NCBI GenBank assembly: GCA_036877525.1 | Contig: JAZGTH010000059.1 | Location: 4,030,001 to 4,094,000 of the forward strand | DNA length: 64,000 nt | Origin: Chromobotia macracanthus | Lineage: Eukaryota > Chordata > Actinopteri > Cypriniformes > Botiidae | Direction of reading: 5' to 3' | In this document: positions 47,001 through 59,887 of the stretch, piece by piece | Position numbering within the stretch: position 1 is the first letter of the stretch | Layout: every line of letters begins with the position of its first letter | Notes under the pieces: model-generated | The model's input: the letters and a program-made list of their open reading frames with translations, nothing else | What the model was told of the DNA's origin: nothing | The model's database searches: none | Position numbers and translations under genes: made by a program

Positions 47001-48229
47001 TTTAGTGAGAAGGAAAAGCAGCTCATGATCTGATAGGAGAATCCATTAATGAGGCTAGTTTTAAGATATGCAGGGATTTGATGCGGAATGAGATATGACA
47101 TATTATCTGCTGTTGCAGGAGAAGGAGGCTTGCCAGAGTTTCAAAGGAGCATGAATAAGCTCTCATTCACTAAACCCCTCGGTCTCTCTGTATTCTGGGT
47201 AGGATGTCAGGGTGTCTGCGACATTAATGGGAAAATGGCCATGCGAGGGCAGGCTGGTCCCAGTGCTTCAGAGAGCAGCATGGTCAAGAGTTTATATGGA
47301 AGTCACGACTGTGGGCTTCTGTCTCCGGTCTCCTCTGTGAGGTCCAATGACAGTGTCTGTTTGATCATGTTTGTTGTATTATAAATCAGACTCAAGAGTT
47401 GTTAATGCATTTCAGAGGTTTGCAGGGGAGGAAAGAGCTGACCAGATCTAGGGTTAGTGGATGCACATTATGAACATTGTGTTAGGTTATTGGCTCGATG
47501 AATGTTTTAAAGTTTTGATTAGCACATAACAGGCCAAACTAAAATGTGGAAAAAATAGTTTGATATGCCAGTTTGTAAGGTTCATAACATCATGCCTTAA
47601 TTAAAAAAATAGTCTTGCAAGGACCAAAACATGCTAGGGTTGTGTGTAAATATTTCTGTATTTATTAACTGTATATTTTTCTCTTTTCATAGTTATGTGC
47701 TGAAGGGAATTTGGGTTTGGAATAGAGTGAGGGTGAGAGAAAACAATGGTATTAGTTTTTTGGTAGCATATCTTTTTAAATGCTCTTTGTTGCAGGATAA
47801 GCTATAATATACACCAGACCTCCTGCTGACAGTGAAAAGTCAAGTACAGAGTAGAACTGAAACTGAATGTTTTGTGTTAGTGTAAATAGGGGGTATACTA
47901 AAGGGTGGTTTACAAAAAACATTAGGCTTAAGTCCCAGATGCCCACTTATGGCATTTCCCATAGCAGTGACACTTTAGAAGAGAAGAAAAGGTGTTCTTT
48001 ATTTATCCCCATTGCTCAAAGTCCCATTAATATTCTGTTAAATACCTAAGAGCATTTTGGCAACACATTTACACATGTTGATAAATGACAAATTGGAGCC
48101 ATAAATCACTTGCATAACATAACAGCAATGTAACAAATGGCCAGCTTTCAGGTGCTAGATGGATCTCAGGGGTTTACAGAATTCAAACCCTAATGTGCCG
48201 AGACGTAACGTCAGTGCTTGAGAAAATAT
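44001..48229. other. Upstream flank, nothing firmly recognised
   Basis: About 4.2 kb of unique DNA with many chance ORFs. The one striking item is the hairpin at 46067-46095, listed separately. Confidence 0.45.
46067..46095. repeat. Perfect 13-bp inverted repeat with 3-base loop
   Basis: AGTCCTGAAATAT (46067-46079) and ATATTTCAGGACT (46083-46095) are exact reverse complements separated by ATA. The AT-rich flank (TATGTATATATAC) lies immediately upstream. It could be two abutting ends of a deleted MITE, a cruciform-prone site or a short hairpin RNA. Confidence 0.9.
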
Positions 48230-49110
48230 TCTTGCTGGTCTACAGCATATCACTTACGGCACTGTCATGGGAGGGAGTGCCCGCCTCCGAAGGCGCTAGG
48301 CTACCAGAGTCATCCGTCACATCATAGAGGGACGTATGTTCGATGCCACGCCGTTTTGCTCGCTCCGCTCATCTTCGCAGTGGCAGTGTGGGTAGATTGC
48401 ATTACCAAACCATTCATTGAGGAGAAAGCTCTCCAAATAATCCAATTGCTGGTGGAGTGTGGCAGCCATTCATCTGCACGGGGTGGAAGGTGGGGAGGTT
48501 GTATCATACGACGGGCCCACTAGAGTCCACCACTCATCCTGTTTCACTGATTACTTCTGTAGAGACAATATTAGGCGCACACACTCAATGTCTCTTTCCT
48601 CTGCCTCATCTATTACTGATAGATCTGGGCCTCAGGTACAAATAGGAGAATGTTTGGGCATCATTTTTTCTCGAACCTCAGACAGGAGAAGCATCAGGGT
48701 CATTAGTATGAGGCTGCTGTGGTTCAGGTGGATCTGGGCAGAAGCTGATGGTGGTAGCTGTAGGACACGGTGGTACTCAGCCTTTTTTATTTCTCATTCC
48801 AAATTTGTCTATTTAAGATCGAGACGTGGGATAGTTGAGAGCGTTAGGACATGAAGATGAACCCATACCTTCCGCCAGCATTGTCTAACATGGCTCCATT
48901 ACTGGAGCCTTTTCGCCTGGCAACAGCTGTGAGGCTGGGCCGCTTGCCATCTTCATATTGATCGGGCCTGCACCCACCTCCATTAGTGCCCCTGCCTGCC
49001 CCCTGAAGGAGGCAGACTGTCTGTAGGGAGCTATCACTGCCAATAAATTACCATACAGGCCCTGCCACAGGAACAGTGTATCGTGCACAGAGGTCTGCTT
49101 CACCTGCAGC
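48230..49110. promoter_or_regulatory. Candidate conserved noncoding region
   Basis: About 880 bp of unique, relatively GC-rich DNA. It carries TTATGGCTCCATTACTGG-like word patterns (48890-48906), CTTCATATTGATCGGGCC (48951-48968), and mixed E-box, homeodomain and CpG-bearing words. The plus-strand frame at 48459-48854 is not supported by any domain. The GGACGTATGTTCGATGCC stretch near 48330-48347 recalls a tRNA B box but lacks an A box. Confidence 0.3.
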
Positions 49111-50639
49111 ACTTTCTCTTAAATGCTGCTTAGATCCACGTTGTGTTTGAAATGATTCATGAATGAACGATTGAATAAAGATCAGTGCATGCGCAGGTTT
49201 GGCAGAACCACATTTGTGTATGTTGTTATGGCTCGCTATGTTTGAACTGACCCGGATGCTACACGCACACACTGAAGCGCACATGCTTGGAAAGAGCTGG
49301 GGTTGAAGTCTCATTAACATTTTATAACCTTCCTCCCTCTGAAGTTCTTTTTTTTAATGGGGCCTAATTACTACATGCATATTGATTCAACCCTTCCCCT
49401 GCACTTCCTGGCTATAGTATCATCTCCCAAAATCTAATCAGCCAGCTCTGCAACCCACCCGTGCATCTCATCGCAAAAGCCTGACCGCTGGCTGCTTTGA
49501 ACACTGCGACAGCTTCAAAACACTCCAACTGTGTATATGTGTGTAAAGCAATATAGGGAAGTTATTCAAATGTGTAAAGTTAATGCCGTTTTGTCAAAAA
49601 TAAGAATTGCGGAAGCAGCTGAAGTGAATCAGGATTAAGGGCTGAGGAGATAAACCCCTTTCCAGCCATAATAAGGCCTGATTACCTCTGATGACTTTGC
49701 CGTAAATTAATGCCTGAAATGCCAGAAATGCATAAAAATTGACAGTTAAACTGGAGCTGAGCTCATGAAGCTAGCAGCCCTTATCCCTGATAAGCACAGC
49801 TGGATGTTTAATTTATTGGTGTCTGTGCATATAAAAACAAAATGGCCTCTGACAGAAATTGACCACTGCTGTTGATGCATACAAGTGACACAGGCAGAAA
49901 CAGGGTAATGTGCCTTCTGACACCTTCTCTGTAAAACAGTGACACAAAAGGAGTGCAGCAGAGCTGAACCTCATAATTCAAGGTGATTATGGGTAGTTTT
50001 TCAAACATTTTTTCAATTTTAATTTAATATTTTGTATGCGTTGACTGGTCAGCATTACCATTTTTTATTGCGTTTTAATTTTGTACAAATCACTTACATA
50101 TAGTCTTTTGTAAGAAGACAAATTAAAAAAAATTTCCTTATATACTTTCGATTAGTGTGATGATTAATTGCTCATTTTTTTTACTCTGCATGACTTCATA
50201 GTTTCATGTTGCCATTATCTAAGTTGGCATTATCCTTCACCAAATTATTCTTGAGAAAATGTGGCAAGCCTTATGCTTATAATTATCTGTAATAATTAGA
50301 CAAAAATTAGGGGAAAAAAAATTAAATAGTTTTAGATGATGGATGTCACACAACCAGACACTGATATTGCTGCCTTGGCACGTCATGTCATCTACCAAAA
50401 TGCTTTAAATTGCAAGAGCGAAATCTCAGTATTTTCAGTCTGAGAGTTAATAAATGGCTGATCCCCTTTCCAAGCCTTTTCCTCTCCGACAGACATAATC
50501 AGGGTCATTATGCATCTAAACACCACTGTTGCTGCCTCCGGCCACAGTGCTGCCTTCTCAGCAGGGCTGCTTTAGAGCCGCGGGGGTGTAAGGAGTATTG
50601 GGGGCAGGGGTAAAGGGAAGATAGGGTGGTAACTTCTAA
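49111..50639. other. Upstream flank, partly CNE-like
   Basis: The stretch 49350-49830 is repeat-free with TAATTA/TTAATG cores (GCCTAATTAC at 49362, GTAAATTAATGCC at 49702) and could be regulatory. Bases 50010-50330 are very AT-rich. No gene was recognised. Confidence 0.35.
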
Positions 50640-50830
50640 AGGTATCATAAATTTCAATGCTATAAAATAAGGAGCTTTCCTGCTACCCAGCTCCCAGATG
50701 TTTGCAGGGCTTCATATATGGCAACATGAATAATGAGATCCACTTGCAGGGAACTCGATTTCCTCAACGTTACAAGGTTGCGCCTATCTGCCGAGAGCTG
50801 GAGGCAACAGCTAAGGCCTTGTGGGAGGGC
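50640..50830. promoter_or_regulatory. Candidate conserved noncoding element
   Basis: Unique sequence with CATATATGGCAACATGAAT, TGAATAATGAGATC and CAACGTTACAAGGTTGCG words and no frame or repeat. Regulatory role inferred from texture. Confidence 0.3.
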
Positions 50831-51129
50831 CAGGAGGCATGGAGCCACTCTGGTTTCTCACTGCGAAGATGCAGCTAGTGAAGTTGATGAGATGGTGTGA
50901 GAGGCAGAAGATGAGAGAGAGGAGGAAGTCAGAGAGAAAGGGAGGGAGTGAGGAAGATAGAGAGACCATCACATCAAAACCCCAGCACTCCGCCGGGTCC
51001 CAGATGAAGGCTTCCCCTCAAACGTGGGTAATTGCTTTCCCACGTTTGCTGCACCTACCTCCTCCCCTTTATACTCAAGCGATCTCCCAATCTACAGCAT
51101 GCACAAAGAAACGCTGCAGAATAATGTAG

Positions 51130-51560
51130 CGCAGATGTCATCCTGCTTATCAGAGTGTTGGCACTGGGGCTGAGGAGTCAGGCGCCGCTTTCATACATAA
51201 CAACCCTTCAGAATCAGACAGAGAGATCTGTCGGCCCAGAACGATGGAAAGTGACAGGCTCCTGTCAGAGCGATGGATTTCCACATTTGCTCGGGTCGAG
51301 TCAGATGAAGCTGCCTGAGAGATAGAAGAGAAAAACCAAGTTTCTCCAATTTCTCTCTCTCTTTCTGTTTCTTTAATCAAAGCTCACTTCCTATAGCCTT
51401 GCCTTCTGACATTTATACAGAGATTGGACGCACATAATCCGTTCATCTCGCATCTTCCTGTATTTTTCCCCAGAAGTGAAGGTAATTATACAGTAATGAT
51501 GAGTGGTACAATGAAGTGTGCTTTTCCATTGCATCAGTCTCTGTGCCAGCCAATCAGAAA
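51130..51560. promoter_or_regulatory. Candidate conserved noncoding element with a TGACAGG palindrome
   Basis: Unique sequence holding TGACAGG (51252-51258) and CCTGTCA (51261-51267), a perfect inverted pair of MEIS/TGIF-type half sites with a two-base spacer, and CATACATAACAACCC-like words. The flanks are free of repeats. Confidence 0.35.
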
Positions 51561-54530
51561 CTGCTGAAGGGCACAATGTGCGGACATCCCGCGCTGTGAA
51601 CTCTTGCAGGTTTTTAATCTGCAATTACAGAAATGTGCATGAATTCAGTATCTGGGCTTTGTTTTTCATATGTGTTTTAGTGCGTTAGCTCTGTTTATTG
51701 TTTATGAGTTGACATGATGCTGGATTGTTTAATTCTTTTAAGCTCATTGCCAGTTGTTGTCATAGCAACAGGTCGTACTCTTTAACCTGCAGGAGCAGGT
51801 TTATTTAACATAAATACAATTAGATTGCAGCTGTAACAGGGAAAGTAATTGTATTTATATACTGTATTTGTCTCAATATATATATAAATACGTACATATA
51901 AGATATACATATTATGTTATATAGAAAATGCAGTTTTATCATGATTCTCCGAAGCACTGACAGAAGCACTGACAACTTTACACAAGTTTACACAAGTTCC
52001 TTGCAGATAAAAAATATTAACTTCTCACTTAGTCAGTCAGCTCTGTTTTTGTGTCCTCCATCTGTAAGAATTCTATCTACAACCTTCATCTGTTTCCCCA
52101 GTGCTGCAAACATTTCCAGTGTTATATGTACCGTACAACTGCTGCTCAGTCTTTACAGTCATCTGTTGTGCTGTACTGAATCAAGGTTAATATAGTTTTA
52201 AAAACACAGCATACTGCTAAACTGTAAATTTGTCATTGTTGCTACATTTACCAGTGTATTGTAAGACCAGTCTGGCATCTTTTATGCATTTGTGATTCTG
52301 CAGCATTGACTGTATCCACTCAGGTCTGCAGCCACAGATGGCCGTCACCATCTTTGAAATATGTTCAAGAGTTTTGTTTGAGGCAGTTTGTAGCAACTAC
52401 AACGAGACTCTTAATTTATTCTTTTGTTTGCTGTTATTTAAATGAGCTACCATTTTGTTGCACACCAGTCCTAACTCTACTGTGGTAGAGTTAACTACCA
52501 CAATTGCTTTATTTTATACAGTTTTTTGTTTGCATTAAAATGCACATTATAGCTTCTGATAAATTTTGTCTTCTGTAAAATCTAAATTATACTTTTAGTT
52601 AACCAAAATATTGATCTACTAGTTTCCATCTTTTTCATTTTTTTTATTGGTAATAGCCTTATAATAGTATAATAGCCTTTTAATAGTAGTTTTGTGAGCC
52701 ATAGAGATATGAATACTGTACACAGTGTCACATTATACTCTATTTATTATTCTGCATTTTGCAGCCATCACTGGAAAAATGGTTTCCATTATTGTATTGA
52801 ATATGTTTGTGTTTGCTTATATGCCTTTGAAATGCGCCATACTGAACACAATTACCACAAATCTATCTGTTCAACCAGGAATTTGAATTGTGTGTGTGTT
52901 TTTGTGGGGAGCTGAGTCCATAGAATGTGCTGTGCTGGGAATCTGTTGCAGGGTCAGAATCAAAGGGTGTACAGTTACTGTGTAGGATATTAATAACAAA
53001 GGCACATAACTGGCATGAGCCAAGCCTTTTATTTCAGGCGACATTTGGTGGCTCCTTAATGGTGGGGCAATACAACTAAAACACACAGTGATTGCCCAAT
53101 GGATACAGTTTATATCTGCGTGCCGTTATATTACATTGGTTTTTATTATTTTCCTGTTCAGGCTAATGACCTTACAATGGGTACATTTGGTGGAAAATGT
53201 TTTAACAGCTGTTGAAAATGCAATACATTTCCTCTGTTTCCAACTTAAATTTTGTTTTAAGGAAATAGCCTCAAAATCCTACATAGAGGCTGACTGTTTG
53301 AACTTTGACTGTGGCGTGTTCGCCGTCTATCAATCGAGAGGAATTTGGCTACCTGTGGTTACCCATCTCTCCCTATGCTCACCTAACTGTGAAACACTCT
53401 GACAGCTTGTCACCCCGGCACCTGTCCCCTTCACCGCCATTGGCCGATCCCTCTGACACGCTTCTCCTTCGCAAAGGTGCTGGCCTCATTGACACTGTCA
53501 TCCCAACAGAAAATAATAGTCACCGTCCTCAAGGGCGGCTGGGATTTGAGGAGCGTATATATCCTCAAACATGCCGACGTGTTCTCACCTGCTTTCTCGC
53601 TGACTCAAAATCACTAAACTTTAAAGAAACAGTCAGTCGTTTCTGATCAGCTCAGACATCAGGTGTGGGAATTGTTAGTTTTTCTGTTTACTGTTTGGGC
53701 ACCTTCAAACACTTCAGTCACCTGTTTTTTCTGGTTTAGCTCGGGCTGAGTGTGTGATTTTCCTCTCTGCTACAGTAAACTGACTGTCAGTCAGGATTTC
53801 TCATCCCGTTTGTCACAGATTTTCTTTCTCTCTTGCTTTTTCCTCACCCAACGTTCCTCCTTACTGCAATTGCGCGCCTCCGCACGTAGGCAGGGACCAC
53901 TCGAGGTGATAAACATTAAGAATGCTATTTTGGGCTCCGTCACGTGGATTATAGTATCTTACCGTGTTTTTTTTATACCCCTGTGCATGGAAAGAAGGCC
54001 TGAGCGACTTAATCGTGTGGAAGCGGCCTGCCACTCTACCTGTTATGATAGACTGCACGGCTGTAGGTTACGGAGCTCAGAAGAGCGGTGAGTCAGCCAT
54101 ATGCGCCGGCTCTGTTTCAGGTCCCCCACTGTTCAAATTGAGTCTTAGTGACTGGAGATGCACTTGCAGGCTGTGCCTCGGGATGTCTGTAATGAATGGT
54201 TACACTCCAGGAAAGGTTGCTTTGCTTGAAATGGAACCCCCTTCGCTCTTGGCTTGATTGTGCACACACACAGGGTTCAGCATGACGTCCACCTCATTCT
54301 GTGGAAATGACATAGCAGTTGCGGGTTCTTCAGCACAGATAAAAACTGCCTGCACCTGACTCCTTTTATCTTACTTTGTTAAGCAGGACAGTGTGGTGGT
54401 ATTTGAGAGTTACTAGCAAAGACTGATGTACTGACTTTAGTGTTGCCCACGTGCTATTTGTCTCACTTTGTTGCTTTCCATTTATCAATTGAGTGTTTGT
54501 GAAGCATTAACTACAATTCAGTTTTGAGCT
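51561..54530. other. Upstream flank, nothing firmly recognised
   Basis: AT-rich unique sequence. It contains two back-to-back microduplications (51951-51974 and 51977-51996), an 8-bp hairpin at 52481-52502 and chance ORFs up to 113 codons at 53305-54091, none with a recognisable domain. Confidence 0.4.
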
Positions 54531-55090
54531 GTTTTTTTTAAATCAAAGCAAATTTATTAAGCAAACAATGTAGTGCAATGTAAAGTGCTAAAGATTTGAG
54601 GCAAATATTGACAAGGATAAATGTGTTATGAAAACATAAGTAGGAACTGAATTGACAGGTGATACAATACATGAAAAAGTTAGAATTAAAAATACATCTG
54701 CCTATAATAAAGGCAAATGCAAGGATAACAAATAAATACAGAGTTGTGATGCAAAATAAGTATTTTAAGCTGAAGTTACAAAAGTACTTTTTCAGAATGT
54801 ATAAAATATCTACTGTCATAACTCAAGGTCTTTTGGCAGGCTGTTCTGTCCTGTTCTGATTCTTGGAACAGCAAGTATCTTTTTAAAATAAATGTTAAAA
54901 ATAATGTGAAGCCATTATTATATATTGTAACAGTCCAGTGCACTTGTGATACAAGCAGTCTAATAATCTGTGTGGGAGAGAAACAGCTGTACTTTAAATT
55001 GTCACCATTAGGTTTTTTGCTTTTATACTCAGCTCTTGTAGAGTGGCATTTTAAGCTTGGTTTTGCACTTTGATTTAATGTTTTCACCTC
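54531..55090 (-). other. Possible 3' end of a transcript or retroposed copy
   Basis: On the minus strand, AATAAA (54558-54553) is followed 13 bases later by a run of eight A (54539-54532), the arrangement of a polyadenylated 3' end copied into DNA or of a genuine 3'UTR end. Upstream, two overlapping minus-strand frames (55087-54776 and 54819-54538) read AT-rich sequence without a known domain. No target-site duplication was found. It may be a decayed LINE or retropseudogene tail, or chance in AT-rich DNA. Confidence 0.25.
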
Positions 55091-57099
55091 TTAATATTGA
55101 GTGCCATTGGAGTTGTTGATTTTTGTTTATTCAAATGTTCAAATAATATCAGGTAAAAGTGGCCTGACTGACAACTAGTTAGTGGCATTTGCTAAGGCAA
55201 GCGTCATTATGATTGCTCATACAGTAGTTAGAGTTAGTGAGCAAGTGGCCATTTTGAGCTGAAAACACGCTGTAAAAAATGTGAAAATCTAGTTTTAATA
55301 ATGTGACTTTTCTTTAAAGCTCAGCCTATCACAGGAAACTCCTGGGAGCTTTGTTTATCGTGTCAGCAGACACTAAACTGGGCAGTGCTTAATTAGTTTC
55401 TTCATCCATGAACAGGAATCAATTCCAGAACCAAGTTTTCGACAAATAGCTTCCTTTGAAGCTATGCTATTGCCTAGCTCAGAGTTCACAGTAGCCAAAA
55501 ATAGCTTCTTCATGCATCCTTTACTGGACATTTTGCTGTGGCTATAATGTTACTTTGTTTTGAATAAAACACTCTACCTGTATATTCCTCCTAGGGGATC
55601 TTGGCCCCCCTGATGATCCCAAACGCATGTAAACCTCTTTGCTGAAAATGCTACAGTGGACAAAAATGTCTCATAAACAGTCTCCTGTGTACCACGCTAC
55701 CCATCAACCCCACCATAAACTGCTGCAGATTCAGCTGCAGTAAAGGAAGCAGAGGGAGACCCCCCGGGCCAATTTACTGGCCCCCCTGATGCGGCACTGC
55801 GCTGTGATCTGTCAGGCGGTCACTGGAGCCTCGCGGTGACAGACAATCCAGCGTTCCACTCGACCCACTCCTCAACGGAGACCGAATTAAAGAGTCCCCT
55901 TTGGCAGACAACCGCTCTCACTTTTGCTCTCTCTTACTGTATCTCTCTCATCCTTTTTCCCCCTCTCTCTCTGTCTTTGTCTCAGTCATTTCTCACCACA
56001 CTTCATGATCATGTCTTGCGTGGAGCTGGTGGAATGGGCTTACTAGTCCTCATTAAGTTTAAGCGCAAGGGGGCTAATCCTCTACCGAGCAGCTGTGGAT
56101 TTGTGCTTCCCTCAAAAGTCTGAGCTCACAACTTCAAATTTTAGATATCGCTTCGGAAAGTTTCTGATCTGCAGTCTAATCCCCACACTAGTCTCCTTCC
56201 TCGGCTAACGCAGAAGGTAAACTCAGACCGTTCTGCTATTGGCAGCACTGGAGTCAGAGCTCGTCCTTGGCCCAGTGAGGGGCTGACAGTGTGCATGTTT
56301 GCGTCAGTGGGCTAAGAGCCACAGTAGCAACTCCACCAGCCCTCCATCAGTGTGTGTGTATGTGTGTACGTGTATTTGGGTTTACTTAACCATATCCTGG
56401 GGCAAATTTGTACCCAGAAGTGAGCAAAACCTCACAAATCTTAGCAAATCTCTTTTTGAGGTCCTCATTTGTAAAAACGCTGTAAAAATAAAGTTTTCTA
56501 ATTGTAAAAATTCTGAAAGTTTTCTGATAGGGTTAGAGTGTGGGTTACATTTAGATTATATTGTTTATAATAAGCTGTATTTTAAAAAACAATCTATGGA
56601 ATGTTCCCATTTAAATGAATAAATAAACGTGTATGTGTGGTGATAGTAGTCACAAACCAAAAAGGAAAGAGCTTTAAGAGCCAATGAAGGATCAACACAT
56701 ATTCCATTCCTGCACTTCCATAAGCTGTCAGCAGGGTTTTATGAAGAGCGTTTGCCGTATGAAATTATGGCGTCTGATGAAGTGTTAGCCGCTTAGTGGA
56801 AATGCCCGGTGGGTCTCTACGGTATTCTGTTGATGCAGTAAGATGAAGGGCCAGGTTGGGTTACATACATAACAAATCCATTACCTTCAGTGTCCAGTGA
56901 CCTTTAAGGAAATGGATTTGTCATGTACAGATGCCTTCTCTGTCTTTGAAAGTATTACAGATAATAGATAACCAGTTAGTTATGCTGTCCGTAACTGCCC
57001 TGGAATATGATCGGTTTATGAGCCCAGTAGCATTTAAGAATCCTAGGAATTGACTAGGCAATTGAAAATAAATACTTTAACAAAAAGCAATGAAATATG
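55091..57099. other. Upstream flank, nothing firmly recognised
   Basis: A CT-rich tract lies at about 55918-55985. A 14-bp word TGGCCCCCCTGATG occurs twice (55602-55615 and 55778-55791). No gene or transposon was identified. Confidence 0.4.
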
Positions 57100-57295
57100 T
57101 ATATGTTACATATTTTTTACTGTACAGTATTATATAATACCAAATATAATTCTCATAAGTCTTTCTGATTCCTTTCAAGTTAAATTTTATATGCATATAC
57201 ATATATGCATATATAATATACGTACGCAATATAAAGTATACATGTATAAATATAAAAAATTAATAATATTAATTAATAATGGAAAATAAAAATAA
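57100..57295. repeat. AT-rich low-complexity tract
   Basis: Overlapping TATATGCATA, ATACATATATGC, TATACATGTATA and TTAATAATATTAATTAATAA words make an almost pure A/T stretch with many small palindromes. Reading frames across it are artefacts. Confidence 0.85.
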
Positions 57296-58530
57296 ACATG
57301 TTTATATGTTTTGCCACTCAGTGAGCTTCAGTATTCACCAGTTTCATAATTTCATAAATGTACATGTCTGTTTTTCCTTGTGGCAAAGTCATCAAAAGGT
57401 CACCATGAGATTACTGCTGTGCCAATTCTGTGTTGATGCTGATGATAGCCAGACCACTTACTCCTTTTTGTGCCATGGGTGAGCGCAGGCATGTTTTAAT
57501 GAGGTTCGTTTATGAAAAACTTTGCTTAGCAGAGGCAGCTGTGACAGGAAGTGTTGCTGCAATGCGCAGAGTGAGCCAAACAGTGACAACTGCATTGGAG
57601 CAAAATAAAATTTCATTCTTCTCAACCCAAGCATATGTGAAAATGATTCACAGACTTCTTTATTCACAGAAGTGTAAAACAGACTACTGGCAACTCTGAA
57701 CCATTTATGAATGTATAATTGTCTATTTAGCCATAATATATATACAATTTAAGTGAAATGTTTGTATTATTATCATTTATTGTATTGTTATTTTTTATTC
57801 AAAGGAATGAAATGCCCTCTAAGGGAGTTAGTGTCTCCTGCTGACTGCGAGATCTGCCTGCGGGGAGCTGCAGCCCCGGTCAGCATCTCTTTCTGAAGTT
57901 TATGGTCATGAATCTTTGCTTAATGAGATCTTTGCCATCTCCTGAAATTGCACATTAAAGTTTGCCTGGGGTCCAGTGTTTGTTTTCCCGTTGGTCAAAT
58001 GGCACAGTGGCCAAACACTCTCCTGACCTTATATCCTCTCTCTCTCCCATCTTCTCCCACCAAGTTCAGCCTCTCTAATGGAATCAGAGGTGACAAGTTC
58101 ACATCCTCTTCCAGAGAGCCCTCACTACTGACCTAGTTTTCCTACAATGCACTGGCATTGCACACATCCGCAACACACACACATGTATGCACAAGAAAAA
58201 CAGCTCTGTCCTTTGTGGGCATTAACCCCACTTTGGCAAGTGAAGGGGAAAATGCGTACCCATCCCATTTCATCAGACCCCCGCAGCCCCCTACCTCCCA
58301 TTCCTCGGAATGCTTTAGTGCCGGGCGGAATGCCAGCTGAGGAGGCTGGTAGTTTGTGCTAGTGATGATACACCATGCCAGGGCTCTGTTGGCAACAGAA
58401 TATCTAATGTACCATCAAGACCTGGAATCAAACAAGTTAGACTAACTCTGATAAAATATTCACACGGTGATCCTGATAAAATGTCTCATACTTTTTTAAA
58501 ACGTTGTCTCTTTAAAAAGTCTTTATGCAA
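57296..58530. other. Upstream flank, partly CNE-like
   Basis: The stretch 57800-58000 is unique and compositionally mixed and may be regulatory. The frames at 57279-57699 show no domain. Nothing else was recognised. Confidence 0.35.
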
Positions 58531-58870
58531 ATTTAATGTAGGGCCCATGGATGTGTGTTTACTGTTATGCAAGTGTTTTCTATATGCGGCACCCATCCGC
58601 GGAGCACGGCGGTGGGTCGGAATGACAACAGTGGCAGACAGTTTTTACATGTGCTGAAGGGCAGAGCACCAGCTGGGCGTCTTAAACATAGCGGAACCGC
58701 TCCTCTCAGCAGCAGTCACACAGCTAAGAATGCGCACAAAGGATGCACAGGGTTCACGTTTTCAACGCCCCCTCATACTGTACGTGCCGAGCTGTAGAGC
58801 GTCCGGGTCCACGGGCCTCTGTGACTGAGCAAACCCTGCCTGGGAACATTCCTCGCATACTGAAGCTGTG
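58531..58870. promoter_or_regulatory. CpG-bearing candidate regulatory element
   Basis: CpG is more frequent here (ATCCGCGGAGCACGGCGG near 58599, GTGCCGAGCTGTAGAGCG near 58784) than in the neighbouring kilobases, although no repeat or credible gene is present; the plus frame 58555-58797 has no known domain. Retained CpG in a noncoding stretch suggests either low methylation or constraint. Confidence 0.3.
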
Positions 58871-59887
58871 CTGGTGAGTGTGGACGTTTGTCCAGGATCA
58901 TTTCTTGTTTTGTGCTTTTATCCCACTCAGCCGATCTTAAAATACACACCTTTCATGGCTTGCATTAAAAGTACATTTCTGATATAGTATAAAGTTTTCT
59001 ATAGTTTGTGTTCCTGTTGTTTTTTATTTTTGCCTAAAAAGGCAGATCCAAACATCTATCCATAAACCTACTGAACTTCCAGAAGTGACACTGAAAAGTT
59101 GGAATGTGCTGGTCCAGAGAGAAGCACTGACAGGTTGGAAAAACAGAAACACAATCTAACACACATACCAATTCAAACTTCACATTTAAGTTTGTGTCTT
59201 AAGGCATAAGGATGTAGTGCACAAATAATATATCACATATGAACTGAGTGAAAAGATCATTAACATTGATGCAGCATTAACATGCATTAGATTTATTTTA
59301 TTGCTTATATACATTTTATTTCTAATCTTATGATGAGACCTAATCTTGATGACTTGAATGTCTAGGAGATGGTCTTTGCTACAAACTTTGTATTAATGAA
59401 TAAGAATTAATATTCATGAGCTCAGCCATTTCCATGTAATGACACCATAACCTGCTCATACACCAACCCCCCATCCCCCAACATTTGTGCAACTCCACTG
59501 CATGCCATTCAGAAAGCCTTCTCTGTGCTTCTGATGGTATAGCTTTAAGGTAAGGAAACATTTGTTTCTTCACATACACACCCTTTGTATTGTACGCTTG
59601 TGTCCAAAAACAGATAACACTCACACACACACACACCCTGAAGGCTGATTCATAAATGTGGGCGAGGCATGTACTGTAAGTGTCTGCCCAGGGCGAGGTG
59701 AAGCCGTGGACCTTCCCAGCATTCCAGTCTATCCCTGTCAACTTTCCTGCTCTGTTGCACATGATGTTGAAACATGCTGTTGTCTTCCCTCAAACTCATA
59801 CTTAGAGATGCATTGCATAGTAGCTTCAGAACATATATACCTACATGACTATCATACACATCACTAAGGATGGGTTACATTCAGAAT
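58871..59887. other. Upstream flank, nothing firmly recognised
   Basis: A short (CA)n run near 59612-59634 and chance ORFs only. Confidence 0.4.

Noticed and set aside
48320..48360. tRNA-like B box (GTATGTTCGATGCC)
   Set aside because: No A box at the right distance and no cloverleaf could be drawn.
48459..48854. 131-codon plus-strand ORF
   Set aside because: No family resemblance, no splice or start context, and it crosses a stretch better explained as noncoding.
52481..52502. Hairpin TGTGGTAG-N6-CTACCACA
   Set aside because: Short arms in AT-rich DNA; eight-base inverted repeats at this spacing are expected by chance in 64 kb.
57430..57699. 89-codon plus-strand ORF with an antisense partner frame
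   Set aside because: No domain, open on both strands, adjacent to an AT-rich low-complexity tract.
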